Shown: piece after piece, positions 35,826-48,516 of the stretch
How the letters are laid out: each line of letters starts with the position of its first letter
Position numbering within the stretch: the stretch's first letter is position 1
DNA from: Tigriopus japonicus
Taxonomy: Eukaryota; Arthropoda; Copepoda; Harpacticoida; Harpacticidae
Direction of reading: 5' to 3'
DNA: 64,000 bases
Assembly: GCA_010645155.1 (NCBI GenBank)
Contig: CM021312.1
Coordinates: 13,921,663 to 13,985,662, forward strand
The notes under the pieces: model-generated
What the model was told of the DNA's origin: nothing
The model's database searches: none
What the model saw: the letters and a program-made list of their open reading frames with translations, nothing else
Position numbers and translations under genes: made by a program

Positions 35826-38800
35826 CTTTCCAAATTACCTCGATTGCGTGGTATATTATTTAGCACCCTTGGGAACTACCAACGGAACTTGAGGCTTCAT
35901 CTAAATTTGGGAATGTAATGATATAACAAGGATGCCATTTCTTTGGAAATAGTGGCTCGGAAGGCAACTTTATGGATGGACCTTCGATTCAAAGGTGGGC
36001 ACAAACGTGTTCTGTCACAACTCTTTTTTGAGTAGAGTGACGAGAAAGGGATCACTCTGTTGCGTTCAATTTGACAAATGGCGTGGTTTTGGCTGAACAA
36101 GCAAATTAGTCATTTTTCCTTTTGATTATTATTATCGTTGAAAAATTTCTTTTTTTTTTCTTTTTGTTTTTCAAAATTAGGGTATATCTTATGTGAGGCC
36201 ACTTAAAAATCTGTACACGTGACAATTTCTTTGCACTTGTAAAAAGGATTCATTTGATTTCTAATTCGTGCTACTTTTTTGTAACAATTTTTTGTTTTGG
36301 TTGGAACAATTTAAGTTGGATGTTTGTCTAGAATGTGAACTTTATTCTAATTAAGATCAATTGCTATGCTTTCATTTTTTCAGCCCTTCTTTTGCAGTTA
36401 CAGACAAATAAAGTACTGGCCTGGCTATTTTTTTCTTTTTTGAAAGTAATCAAAATCAGCACATTTTTTGGTTACGGATTTTTATCATTGTTATAAGGAA
36501 TGGGATTCCCTGTAGATAAAATAAATCATTAATAGAATGCATATGATGAACAATTAAATAATATTTGGTCTACCAACAAGTTGCTGTTGGCAAATCTGTA
36601 CAACTCTTGATGAGCGTGTTGATCAGGAATATTATTCAAAAAATGTTCAATCTCACCTTGAAAGCTGTTACTGGGCCAAAGAAAGGTAAATAAAAAAATA
36701 AAAAAGAGAGGCCATCATATCGGCGATGTAACAAACATTCCATATGTCTATTGCAAACTTTGAAACAACTTTGTCTAGCATCGAACTTTTTTGTTCATTT
36801 TTTTTTCATTTGGACAACACATCATTAAATCACTTGCCTATGCCCATCTATACTTCTATAGAAGCAAGCAGTATATATTGCCAAGTTAACATGATGTAAA
36901 TTTCCAATAATGGGAGTAGGAACAACTAACCGAAGTGGGAATAATAGGCTGACATTCTTCCCCACTTCATGATTGAATGATTTTGGTACAGCTCTCACTC
37001 AGGGTCTCTCTTTTTTGGAACCATGGTCGTGAAAGGTGCCAATCAAATCTCGAACTAGAGTGCTTGTCACAAATGTGCAAGCAAAGTCGTTGCTGCTTTT
37101 GGGGATGTTTAGTGGCCATTATTCTCATTTGCATACTTGGCTTGATGGGAGTTTGAGGCGCTATTTGGAGTCTCAAAAGAGCACATGTCAAAAACGTCTC
37201 GTAAAATGTGACGTCTGACTATCCAAGGGTGTGCTTTTCTCTCGAGTTAATTGATTTAACATGTGTTATAAAATGTCAGAAGCGAATATTGACAGATATG
37301 TATATTTGCATTCATGCCAAGATTCCAATCCAGTCACACTCCATAAACTTACTTATTCGGGAGCATTTTGTAGCAGGATTGATAATCGGTGTGTCCATAA
37401 ATAAGGTTGGAATTCGCTACAATGCCAATTAAGAGAAGTAGTCTATTGAAAAAAGAACAGGGAAAGGTGAAAGTAGATGTAGAGATGCAAATTCTGTAAC
37501 GTTCGAGTGAGAATGTCCAAAAAAACAAGCCCAAAATTTGTCATTTCAAATCAGCTTCTGAAGGAACTTTAATAGCTTTGACAATATATTGATGATGTGT
37601 AGGGGCGAGAACTAGTTTTTTTACTCTTGGAGCACAAATTTTAAACGTTTCAAGTAGAAGGGTCAGCTGACGATCATGTTCATCAACCATCAGCTGACTT
37701 CTACATTGTGAAACGTCTGGGATTTCTACTCCACAATCAAACAAAAAAATATATTTTCCCCCCTTAATGAGGTACTTCGAGTTCGATCTTTAGCATAGTG
37801 TTGCCACATTGATCCTTTTTTAGGTTTTCGGGTCAAAATTGGCAACGCTGACAAATCAGAGCATAGTAGTACAATGAATGATAATTAAGGCTTGAACACA
37901 ACGTTTTTGGAATTTTAAACGGCATTTCAAGAAAGAATATTTTGATTTCTTCCAGACGAATAACGCAAGTTCAAAAAATTTTTTAGGCTTAACATCATCT
38001 TAATAATTTTTCATTTGTTTGAGCTAGATATATTTTATATGACAGCAAATGACAAATTAAATTCATGTCAATGGGCAATTAAAGTAAGCAGACAAACCAG
38101 CGATAAAAAGATATCAGTAAGTCATTTTGGTTCATTTGGAGGCTAGGTTACATCGCGGGATTTAAAGAGTCACAATCGGCATTTAAATTAGAAGACTTTC
38201 TTGATTTCGTGGGAACGAAAATTGGACAAAAATAGTTTGAGTTTTCAAAACACGAAAACATTAAAAAAATTTAAACCAAATCGTATTTTTTCGCGATGCA
38301 AACGAAAATAAACGGTTCTCCTTTCCTTTTGTGCTCACCATCTTTTCAATCTTTCTGTCAAATTGAGGAAGTATAAACAGATTAAAAATATATGATCTTG
38401 AATACAAGAAGCAAATTCAAAATAAGGAGCAAACTTTGTTTGTTTCACAATCAAAGCTTATATAAAAATTGATTATTTTCTTTAAGGTACGCAATGTACT
38501 ATGTGTGTATTTCGGTCAACAAAATGAAGTTATATTCAGAGTTTATTCATAATTCAACCAAAAATATTACAAGGAAAAAATAGAGCCAAGTCGAGGGAAT
38601 TTGACCTTAGCTCTCAATTGTTAAGGGACCTTGGTATCTCGTTTAATTATGAATCACAAGGTGGTTCTTGAGCACGAAACATCATGTACCTTGTTAGCAT
38701 TATTCAAGAATGCTTCAACGTTCCTGAGAGCAGAGGTCTCCGCCATGAATTTGCTTCTTTTCGTTGCTAAAGAATTTAATCAATTTACGTTTTACTACAA

Positions 38801-39777
38801 GCTGAGCATGTGGTGGTGGTTATTATTAATGGACGACCAAGATGAGCCAAGTTTGCGGGTCATTTGAGCTCTTCATAATTGATTTATGGTGCCCATGAAC
38901 TGATCGGAGCAACTCCTCGTTGTCTGAAAGCCATTTATTTCCATGACAAAACAAGCAGGAGAATGAGCAGTTCTCGCCTTGTTCTCATGGGGACGAAATG
39001 GGCAAACGACCCAAGAATCGAGTCAAATGGGCCGAAAAAATGATTCTTTTAAAACGTGAGCGAAATCTAATGAAGCAAGCTCAAAAAAGCTTTGGCCATG
39101 GTCCTAATGAGATTTATTTACAACAATAACACCAATCTTTCAAAGCCCACCATCCCACCCAAAAAAGAAAAAAACTAGAGACTCTCAATTCTAAAGAGGA
39201 GCCATCAATGAAAGGAACTTCACATTTTGCCACAAATTGTTTTAAGTGTTTTTTTTTTTGTTTCTGGATGCGTTTTTCTTAAAATTTAACCTGAGATATG
39301 ATCTGATGATATAACCTAGATATCTAGGTTGTTATTACATGAAACGTTTTTATATTAAGAGTTATTGTTACTGTGGGTATTCTTAAATCCAGATTTGTAT
39401 TTTTCGGTCAATTCTTATTGCAAATTTTTGTTTCGTTCAAAAATTCCATGTCCGATGTCATGGTTGAACAAAAGGATTGTTATCAACACTTGACGAAAAG
39501 TGTTCGAAATTTTGTTCAGAGATACTTCATGTACTTGTTTTTTAGAAACTTATCTTCGATTTCTTTAAAAATATTGGAATCATGGGTTTACTGGCCCCTG
39601 ACATTGCGTTTATTTGACATTTAAATACATATCTCTATTTCAATATAACAAAGTGCTTCTTCTCTTCGTAAACATTGCCGATGGAACGTTGTCCCACTAT
39701 AAAATAAAGGGTCTCTATTCAAGGGGAAGGTCTCTATGTCGGCCAATTTGTCACCGAGTCCAAACCCACCAACAGGG
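35826..39777. other. No confident gene
   Basis: Long AT-rich stretch with poly-T runs (36149-36170, 39248-39260). Small frames, such as plus 38649-38867 (MNHKVVLEHETSCTLLALFK), have no splice or promoter support. No defined repeats. Confidence 0.35.
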
Positions 39778-40083
39778 TTAAATTTTAGCTACGAATCCCC
39801 TAAATTGAGATATCAACACATCTCGTCGAGCAGAACCAATCGAAGCTCCCAAAAACGTGAAACCTTTTGGTATGCAAACAGCGCGTTTTCCCATTTCGAA
39901 AACCGAACGAGTCTCGCTCTTGTAACGTGAACGCCCCAATCGCGCATTCATTTCCCTAAAAATCAATGTTTCCCTGAGCAAGTTTATGGGGCGTGTGCCG
40001 AGGTTGTATTCGTAAATAAAATTTGCAATCAACGTCGCTTCTCCAAATATCGATTTTTCTTCAAAATGAGCCCTCTTATAATT
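39778..40083 (-). CDS. Possible terminal exon, unknown protein
   Basis: A very strong minus-strand acceptor (CTTCCCTCTTTCTCTTTCAG) is followed in phase 0 by 101 codons to TAA: NYKRAHFEEKSIFGEATLIA at the start and DVLISQFRGFVAKI at the end. The frame also stays open upstream of the acceptor to 40182, so the acceptor may not be used. An overlapping plus-strand frame (39736-39930) competes. No family is recognised. Confidence 0.25.
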   Translation of the reverse strand, partial: NYKRAHFEEKSIFGEATLIANFIYEYNLGTRPINLLRETLIFREMNARLGRSRYKSETRSVFEMGKRAVCIPKGFTFLGASIGSARRDVLISQFRGFVAKI

Positions 40084-41125
40084 CTGAAAGAGAAAGAGGG
40101 AAGAAAAAGCATCCCTCGAATCTAGATCTCTATCTGGAGGCAAATTTGCTTTTGACAGTTGGACTTTGAGGGAAAGAGTCAAATCTTTTAATGCATTGCA
40201 CGGTCAGCAAATAATTCAGGCAATTTCATGGGAAACCCCCTTGAAAGACTCTGTTGTTTGGATGGTTGGAAATCATTTTGTCCTTGTTCATAAGAACAAG
40301 AGACAAGCTATAACTCACTCAGTTCGGAACAATTACACCGTTCACGCACACTGTAGTGAACTTGTTATCTTTAGATCTTTCTATTATCGACGTTCAAGGT
40401 CTAAAAAAAAAGAGGGCAATTGTTTCCGAATGTCGGATCGGAGAGTAATCTAATTAGGAATTTTGAAAGCTTTGCCGATCCTTATCGCGATTATCTCCAC
40501 AGTGGAAGAAGAGAGCTCATGAGTTTGGAGCCCTTTTTCTAGTCGGTGTTGTGACCAGCGGAAAACGGAGCAAACGCAAACTTCATCCAACTAAAGCGCT
40601 CAACGTTTGTAAAAGTACTGCTTTTTCTAAACTGAGGGTTGTGATTTCTTCCACAAGAGGGCGGTGTTGAAAGATTTTCCCATTATTAACCAAGCTTTGA
40701 ATAAAAAAACAAATGAGTGAAAGAATGAGGTTAAATTGGAGGTGAACTAATACAGGCAGTGATTTACTTAGGCTTGAACCAGAAATACTTATTTTTAGTT
40801 TGAAGTGTACATATTCACTTTCTTTTAATCAAGTTTGTGTATCTGTTGCCAGTTTGCAACTTGATGATATTCTAGTGCGTGAATTTTTTTTATTATCCAT
40901 GATAGTTCTTGAATGCACACTCTTATGGAATTGGCAAATAAATCTCAATCTGAGTGCAAGAGAAGCTGATGTCAATTGGTTCAAACTGACATTCTGTATG
41001 CTTCATTTGATCCATGATGGGAAGAAGTTTTGCTCACTGAATATGTCCTGAGTTCTGAGTTTTGATATTGATGTAGGGACTACCCCATGAACAAAACCTT
41101 TTAGTGGGCTGGTCTTTGTTTGCAG

Positions 41126-41332
41126 GCTTTGATGTATCCACCAATCAAAATGAGTTCAAGAGGTTGGGCAAAAAGGTCATGGAAGATAACAATTGGAGTA
41201 TTTGGACAAAGAACGAACCAATTCTAGCACTAAAATCCTTGGTGTACTCTACTGAGATTGTTAACAAATTAACAAACAAGAAGACATTGACAAAATATCT
41301 AGACTGTTGGATGGTGGAGGGGTGCTTGTTCG
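41126..41332 (+). CDS. Possible internal exon, unknown protein
   Basis: A strong acceptor (GGTCTTTGTTTGCAG) opens a frame reading GFDVSTNQNEFKRLGKKVME and then KSLVYSTEIVNKLTNKKTLT, ending CWMVEGCLFG at donor G|GTAGGT (41333). GTAAAT at 41337 is an alternative. The charged, helix-favouring composition looks like real protein. The neighbouring plus frame 40800-41051 might belong to the same gene but has no matching donor. Function unknown. Confidence 0.27.
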
Positions 41333-42494
41333 GTAGGTAAATCAGTACAATAAACAGTTTTGTGATCAATTCCGTGGAGACTATTCATTGAAGTACATTG
41401 CCAGCCAAACAATTGCTTAGACGACTTCCAATACCTAAGATATCTATGCCATGAGACATCCATTTCTTACCCAGCTATGTCTAGCGCCACCTAGCGGCAT
41501 CACAACTTTTTTTGTTACTACTCTCCCCTTCTATAGAACTTTAGCTTCTCAGTGCCTCCCTTTCTGTGTCCCGCATTGTTTGTGTTGTTGTCCTTGCGTC
41601 GCCTTGTTCAAAATTTGTGGAAAGGCAGATGCAAACCTCTCTGAATTGGCTGTGACGCAAAAGCCCAGTCAAGCCAGACGTCAAGGCACTGTTCCTTCTC
41701 CTACAGTACTAAGCCAAGGGGTACAATTTAGATCTGCAATTAATAGCCTCAGTCAGACAGTCAGTGAGTCGAGTCGGCATCTGTATTCAAAGTGCTTGCT
41801 TGCTTGGTCTCCCTACACCCTCTTCATGGCCTGGAAATTCATGGGAAAACAAAGTGCTTCACACCAACAGACAGAAACCACCCTTTATTTATGGCACGTC
41901 TTCTGCCCTCTTCCGGAATAAACAATTTTAGGGAGGTTAACTGTTGGACTGGAAAACTCCTACATTTTGACAGGAATACACGTGAAACCTGTCACATTTC
42001 AATACTGCGTGACTCACGATGAGAAACCGAAATGATGAACAAAAATAAAGCTTCTTTTTTATTCTTTTCATGAAATTTAGATTTGCAAATGATATTTAGA
42101 CCTGTGATGAAATTGTTGTTAAAGTTTAAACTGGCAATAAGAACGCTTAAAAGCAGAATATGTTTTATTTTCATATCTCTTTCACCGCTACCCAGAATTG
42201 TACATTGAGCATGTTAGCTTTGATTGTACATTTTCAAGAAATTCTAATTAATTATACATCTGACGATATTATTGGTGCTTTCAATTACAAATCACAATTT
42301 TATACCTTTAAAGACATGGTAAGTTATTTTGAAAGCACGTTTGCTTTGGTGAGATATGTAACTAAAAAGACCAAAACATGCGATTTTACTTGCATTTTAT
42401 TGGGCTTGTCATTTTTAAGACGGAATAGAGAATAAAGTATGCTCAGGATACATCAATGATCGTTTTCAATTACACTCTGATAGGTACTGTAGAG
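41333..42494. other. Open frame of doubtful value; CTCF-like motif
   Basis: The plus frame 41451-41921 (156 codons) is long but Cys/Ser/Leu-biased and without a convincing start. At 41481-41494 lies TAGCGCCACCTAGC, whose complement contains AGGTGGCGC, the core described for insect CTCF. This is noted as a motif only. Confidence 0.25.
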
Positions 42495-42708
42495 CAGTGG
42501 TGCGGAACCCGTGGGGAATTCCCCACTAGTGGGGAATTTGGGGTTGGCCAAGTGGGGAATGAGGGTTCTTGAAAAATGTACATAAAATGTGCTTATGTAT
42601 TGTGATGTGAAAAAAATGTATTTTATGTAAAGTACTATTTTGTGGTGGGGAACAGGCATTGGCCACTTGAAAAGTGGGGATTTGGGGAAAAAAGGTTCAG
42701 CATCACTT
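42495..42708. repeat. Decayed hAT-like MITE
   Basis: Left end CAGTGGTGCGGAACC and right end GGTTCAGCATCACT are imperfect inverted repeats (about 12 of 14). Subterminal GTGGGGAATT and CCCCACT motifs recur. The flanking 8-mers do not match, so this is an old copy. Confidence 0.5.
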
Positions 42709-43458
42709 TTATTAAACCGATTGCAATTGATATTTTCACCATAAATGATAACATTTTGAGCTCAATCGTCAGGAAATGATAAAACGTATGTCTATACTTA
42801 AAGCTAATAAAAATGTAGTCTAAAACTAAGGTTAACTAACGAATGTAGAGGAAACTTAGTTTTCTTTTAGGTTTGAGTTTAAGCCCAAAATATGTATTTT
42901 TCAACATCCTCATTGGGTGTTCACTTAATTTAGCTAGAATCAAGAAATTTTACATAACAATCTCAAACCACAAAGAAAGTGTAATTACAAATCGTCGGGT
43001 TTGAAAGGAAGTGGCTTTGGAAGACCTCAATGAAAATGGTACTTGTGTCAATCCAACTCCAAGTTTGTTAGTGGACGCAGATGCGCTGAGATGACCACAC
43101 AATTTGCAAGGCTTCCAGATCTATTTGGAAGAGTTTTAGAGCTCACAAAGGTGAGACGTTGCTTTCAAAAGCCGCCGAGATGAATGCCTGAGTACTTGAA
43201 TAAATCTCAGGAAACCGCAAAAATCGGGAATATACAGTACAACCAAAGAGAGAGAGAGGGAGATTGTTGCAGTAGATTGGTTTTCCGCCATTGATCTCGA
43301 GCATTGTGAGGACAATGAGAGGGAGCGATTCTTTTCTGTTCCAAGATTTACGAGAACGGCTCTTGTGAGAAACGGAGAATCACTCGATTCTTTGGCTGAC
43401 TCACTCTTGACATGAATTCCGGTCCGTTTGAATAACCGATAATTGCTCGAGCTTATAT

Positions 43459-43711
43459 TAGTTCATTCAGACCTAAGAAATTTCGGTTCTGGTTTGGTTA
43501 TGCCTTTCAAAATTAGAAACAGACATTCATTATGATAAGTGGAGATTGAGAGAAAAATCAAACATTTTTTTCGTGTTCAAACACCCTCTGAAACAGGTTT
43601 TGTTTCAATCAAATTCGATTAACCCTTTTTCGATTCCAAAGGTAAGAGAAAAAATTAGGTAATTTATGTGTTAATATAACGTTGGTTAAGTGCCCATTCA
43701 ATCCATCATGA
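43459..43711. repeat. Decayed copy of the TTTCGG hAT MITE
   Basis: The segment aligns by eye with the complete copy at 14541: the GGTTATGCC followed by AGAAACAGACATTCA section matches GGTTATGCC...AAAGCAGACATGCA, and the end GTGCCCATTCAATCCATCAT matches GAGCCCTTTCAGTCCATCAC. The CCGAAA motifs are largely eroded and no target duplication remains. Confidence 0.6.
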
Positions 43712-44811
43712 GGCAATATTGTTTTTAAGGTAGAGTAACTAGAATACATTTGCTGGTGAGTGTTTATGGTTTTGAAAAATCGTCCATCCTTTTACGAAAA
43801 TGTTTATTGAAAAATTAAGGCTCATTGAATGGAACTTTTTGTCTATTTTTGATGCGACATGTAAAATTGGAATTCACAACCAAAGAAAACCATTCAAAAA
43901 AAATTGTCTAAAAGACACTAATTGACAGATTAAACATTTAGATTTTGGCTTTTTTTTACTTCAGAACAGTTTTGCCGCTACAGAAAGATACATTTAGTTC
44001 AAACAGTGTGTTGATATAAGAAAAAATCTCGACATGAAAATAGTTTGGAAAAAGTTGATAATAAAACCTTGGGATTGTTTTTTGACAGGACACCATTTAG
44101 TTCACTTTGCCATTTAATTGTCAAGGACTATCAACTTTTAGAAAACTTAGATACTGTTAAGGGTTCATACTTCAAAAAATGCATTTAATTTTTTTACAGT
44201 TTGATTGCCAATGAAAATTCCGATCCTGCATTTTCAGTCGGAAAGTGATTTGGCAGGCCAAAAATGACCCTCAAAACAAGTGTCTCTTTGCCCAATTTCT
44301 CACATATGATATCTCTTTGAGTATTCTTCATCCCATCTGGACTACAACCATTGAGGCCTGATGATTCGTCAATTATCCTCAAAACCATCTGGCCATTTTT
44401 CCACAAAATCGAGGCTATTTCTGTCATCCCTTGAGTAATTCGAAGATCGGTTCGCTTGTAATCCCCGTCGATTTTCGTCGGAAATCCGTGATGTAAACAC
44501 TTTTTGACACGGATCCAGGATTAATTGTCCTTCATCAATGGATCAATGACCCTAAATAGGCGTTTTTGATCGAATATCTTCCACTATGTCGAGCGTGTGC
44601 CATTGAAAAAACAAACAAAAATGAGCAATTGCGCCCGCTTCCTTGAATCATCATTCAAAGACAAAACTGTCACTCAGGGATTGATCCCATCCCTACTTGA
44701 ACTCTATTTGGCCCTAGGGGGGTCGAGGCGATTTGTCTCTTGGCAAAACGACCACATCCATCCATCCATTCCCTGTATATAGGGTGTAACTCCTGTACGT
44801 ACTGTATGTAG

Positions 44812-45093
44812 TCCGCAAATCTTTCTCTGAAACACATCTGCTCTTGCTCACCTAGGTTCATTTTGGAGTCGTGGTCGTTGGATCATGTGAGTAAGCTTTG
44901 GCCCGATCACCATTCACATGTGACACCGAAGCTAACCCTGGATGGATTTTTCCATTTTAATGTGAAGATTCCCCTTTTACAGGAGGACTTTGAAACCACT
45001 GTCAAAATCAAGTCCGTCAGGACGGATGATTTGCTGGAACGCAAAAGGGGTTATTCTATAGCATATAAAGAGCAAAAGAGGCTTTCCTTTTAG
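44812..45093 (+). CDS. Two-exon C-terminal model, unknown protein
   Basis: Exon A (44812-44886) follows a TATGTAG acceptor and reads SANLSLKHICSCSPRFILES then WSLDH before a strong donor CAT|GTGAGT. A 96-nt intron ends in an excellent acceptor (ATTCCCCTTTTACAG). Exon B (44983-45093) continues in phase 0: EDFETTVKIKSVRTDDLLER, KRGYSIAYKEQKRLSF, TAG. The frame is also open through the intron, so an unspliced reading of 77 codons from 44863 is possible. It ends ten bases before a hAT copy. No family is recognised. Confidence 0.32.
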   Translation, partial: SANLSLKHICSCSPRFILESWSLDHVSKLWPDHHSHVTPKLTLDGFFHFNVKIPLLQEDFETTVKIKSVRTDDLLERKRGYSIAYKEQKRLSF

Positions 45094-45102
45094 TGACATA
45101 CT

Positions 45103-45279
45103 TAGGTGATGGACCAAAAGGGCTCATAACCGAAACCGAAAGTTTCGGCCGAAAGAGGGCTTAACCGAAACCGAAAGGAGCTGACTACAAAATTGTATAA
45201 ATGCAAAATCCACCTTAAAAATTAGATGACTAGTGTGTTGGATGTTGGCTAGTCGCAAACTTTAAGAAATCGGGAAGCT
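45103..45279. mobile_element. TTTCGG hAT MITE, inverted copy cut by assembly gap
   Basis: Read on the minus strand, this matches the right half of the complete copy at 14541-14860: end TAGGTGATGGACC, GGGCTCATAACCGAAACCGA, TTTCGGCCGAAAGAGGG, then TGTATAAATGCAAAATCCACC and GATGTTGG. It runs into the N gap, and no matching second end follows the gap. Confidence 0.85.
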
Positions 45280-45489
45280 NNNNNNNNNNNNNNNNNNNNN
45301 NNNNNNNNNNNNNNNNNNNNNNNNNNNNNNNNNNNNNNNNNNNNNNNNNNNNNNNNNNNNNNNNNNNNNNNNNNNNNNNNNNNNNNNNNNNNNNNNNNNN
45401 NNNNNNNNNNNNNNNNNNNNNNNNNNNNNNNNNNNNNNNNNNNNNNNNNNNNNNNNNNNNNNNNNNNNNNNNNNNNNNNNNNNNNNNNN
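45280..45489. other. Assembly gap (210 N)
   Basis: Unresolved bases. The gap starts inside a MITE whose inverted motifs can fold back and whose family has other copies, a plausible reason for failed assembly. Open frames drawn through it are meaningless. Confidence 0.99.
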
Positions 45490-48081
45490 TTTGTCTCTTG
45501 AGCACCATGTAAACGTATTTTTGATATTTTGATTGCCAATTTTTGGTGGTCTTTCTTTTCAAAGATCATCAAAAACTGTCATTAAATCTTGAAGAAAACT
45601 ACAGCTTCTTCTAATCTTGTCCCTCGTGGAAACTTATATTGAATAAGAATACTCACTGATTTTAAACAGTGAGCCTTGTTTCAGAATGACACAGGATAGA
45701 AATTGTTGGACTGCAAGTGAAAGAGAGGGGAAATTATTTGCTCCAATTGCATAAGCCAAAAGAAAGCGGATTTGGATTTCTGTCCAAAAAGCACGCTTCG
45801 CTCGGTAACATGGCGCTCTCCTATTTAAGTTCCATAGATTTGGTGTCAGATATCATTTTACCATTCAAATTGATACCCTATAATGGTATTTTATTAGCAC
45901 TGGAAGTGCATGAATGCTTCCACATTTGGGTTGGAACTATTTTAACAAGCAGTATTGATCTGCTACACAAACACCGAACTGATGAGCACCATAGGATGAT
46001 TCCATTGTCAAATTGGTAACAGGATACTCTAAATCACGCCAAAGTCTCGGCATACATTGTCAATGTATCTGCTCGGTTTTCCAAAGCCATTCAAGCATTT
46101 GACCAACGTCAATCCACAATCAAGACCCCTCAACAGACCAATCCTTCTATTCATTCTCATGGTTTGGACAATCTATTTTTGTTTATTTGTACCGGTGTTT
46201 GTTACCAAATTGATATATCACTATTTTTTTTGATAGCCAGCGTTGAACTTTGTGGGATAAATTTGTACCAAAAAGAGAGAAAGATGAAATACATTGACAA
46301 GATACAGTAGAAGTGGTGGAAATCTAGCATTTTTTACTCGAGGTTTAAGTCTCTTACTTTAAGAAAGGTTTCACCATGTTAAGCTTTTTGATCCAAAATT
46401 CAACAAGGACCAATATGGCAACACTAAGGTAAAACACGAAAATCAGCTGACGCAAGATTCAAATCCTAAAACAGCCAAGATTGTTTAAGAATATTCAATA
46501 TGATAATAGCAGATATTTGCGTGTTTTTCTGCTTAAATACCGAACCACGTTTCCTTATTCTTCAGCAAATCCAGTTTGAGAATTCCAACCGACAACAAAC
46601 ACAATTCGTGGGATCACAGGGTGTAGCAACTAAGTAGTGAATTAGATAAGTCACCAACATATCAGGTAATATTGGAAAAGTTTTGTCACCGACTCATTTA
46701 GTATTTTTTTTGGGGGGGTGGCGGATTTTTAATACCGTACCGCTACAAGGAATGTACAGAGAGTTAATAATAAACATAGTTTATAAAATTGCCGTTTATA
46801 TGAAAGTTCCTTAGATCCAGCTTTTAATCTTTTTTTGTAATACTCTCTTGGAATGAATGGAAGCCTTTGATTTGTCCTTGAAATTTGCCATGTATAAACA
46901 GTTGATCTCAGAAGTATTGATATTTCCAGCCTCCAATGTTGGGTTACAGAGAGAGCAAGGTGTTGTAAACTTGCCCATTGAAGGTGTTGAATTGTGTGTG
47001 AAGAGGGTCAGAAATTGAGCCATAAAAGTCAGGCCAAAGTTAGAGTTCGGATGGAGGGGGGTACTATTCTATGGAGATTTCTGTTGACATTTTGCCTGAC
47101 CCCGAAATAGTGGGTGAACTACGCGGCTGCCTTGGAATGGGTGACCATTGGGCAGTTGGAATTTTGCACATGTAAGCATTGGAACTGTCACTCAAAAGGA
47201 ATTTTAATGGCACATTTTGGTCCCCCGAGTGTGAATTTCTCACTTTTGCGAGACACCAGATCCACAAACTGTTCTGGTCAACGTCTCTCATATTTGGTGG
47301 ATGAGAGGGAAATTGAAAAAAAAAATGGCATTTTGCATAATGTTCAGGGTTTCAGTTCGGATATTATTATAGAAGATTTTAATCGAAGCTTACAAATTCG
47401 CCAATAGATGGCACTAAAAAGTGGCGCAAGTAAGAGAAAAGAGTAGTACTTGTCTCTCTCTTTCATACCATCTATTGATAGATTTAAAATACTCCTAAAT
47501 TTAAAGTCTCGAGGTTGCATGGTATATTCCAAATACAACGACAGTACGCCTCCAAAATTTGAGGTTTTTAATGGGTTCCACCGGTTAAAAATGCCGATGA
47601 ATTAGCTTGGATGATCCTTCCTAAGACATATTTTGCCGAGAAGAAACATGAGATCTTTCTTTGTCTTGGAGCGTTTTCAAGATACATTAGTTCAATCTAT
47701 CAGATCACTTCGAAAATTCTTGGGACTTAAAACATTTGGTTTATCAAATAACATTTCGAACTTGAAGTCATAAGTTGCGTAACCATGTCCTAATTGGAAT
47801 ATCCTTGGAAGTTGGCCAATTTACAATTTCCCAGGAGACTTTTATGAGAGATGTCGGAAAGATGGGAGAGAAGTCCAATGACACACACACACTAGCTACC
47901 ACCACCATCGACCATTCTGGTGGAGACCAAAGGGCGAGTGATGGATGTGGATGATTCTTTGTCTGATTTTTATGATGTCTCATTTTCATGCGTTTTAGTC
48001 CGTTAAATTCCTCAAATTTCTGGGACTTGCGACAAGGATATATTTACATCTCAACTATTCGAGACGCGCTCGAAAATTTTG
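45490..48081. other. No confident gene
   Basis: Plus frames at 45717-46019 and 47114-47407 and a minus frame at 47291-47064 are protein-like to different degrees but lack paired splice sites. A G-run (TTTTTTTGGGGGGGTGGCGG) lies near 46708. No transposon ends were found. Confidence 0.35.
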
Positions 48082-48267
48082 ATGATCTTGGCGAACACGA
48101 CAGATATTGATTGGGGAAACGGGGAGACTGACGACGGTTTTTTGCCAGCCACCCAATTGGTCAATGGGGATCACTTAAAGACGACTCACTCTTCTTGGTT
48201 AACTGTCAGTTCATTTGCCGGCTGCCAGAGATACTCACTCCCCCTTACCCTCAAAAATTTCCGATGA
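48082..48267 (+). CDS. Hypothetical 61-residue protein
   Basis: The ATG at 48082 opens a frame beginning MILANTTDIDWGNGETDDGF and ending YSLPLTLKNFR before TGA. It is more GC-rich than its surroundings, and its acidic first half followed by a Ser/Thr-rich part looks like real protein. There is no recognisable domain, signal peptide or membrane segment, and no promoter call. An AATAAA occurs at 48413, about 150 bp after the stop. Confidence 0.27.
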   Translation: MILANTTDIDWGNGETDDGFLPATQLVNGDHLKTTHSSWLTVSSFAGCQRYSLPLTLKNFR

Positions 48268-48516
48268 ACATTCCGTAACCAAATCTTGGCCTCATTACAC
48301 TAACACCAATGCCAAACCAGGAGTTGATTGAAAGCACAAAGCAAGCCCCAGAGGATTCTTTTTCCTTTTTAACAACCTCCTAATTTTCTTCATGCATCTA
48401 CGCGACAAACCTAAATAAACCCACAAGACGACCCGTTGTTAATTTCTAAGTCTTCTTTTGATATTCTTGGATAACCTTATGTTATACTGGGATCACTTTG
48501 AAATGGTCGTTTAGAT

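Noticed and set aside
41451..41921. 156-codon plus-strand ORF as a gene
   Set aside because: Length alone is not convincing: biased composition, no homology that I recognise, and no supporting splice or promoter signal.
45230..45572. ORFs spanning the N run
   Set aside because: They are open only because N cannot encode a stop.
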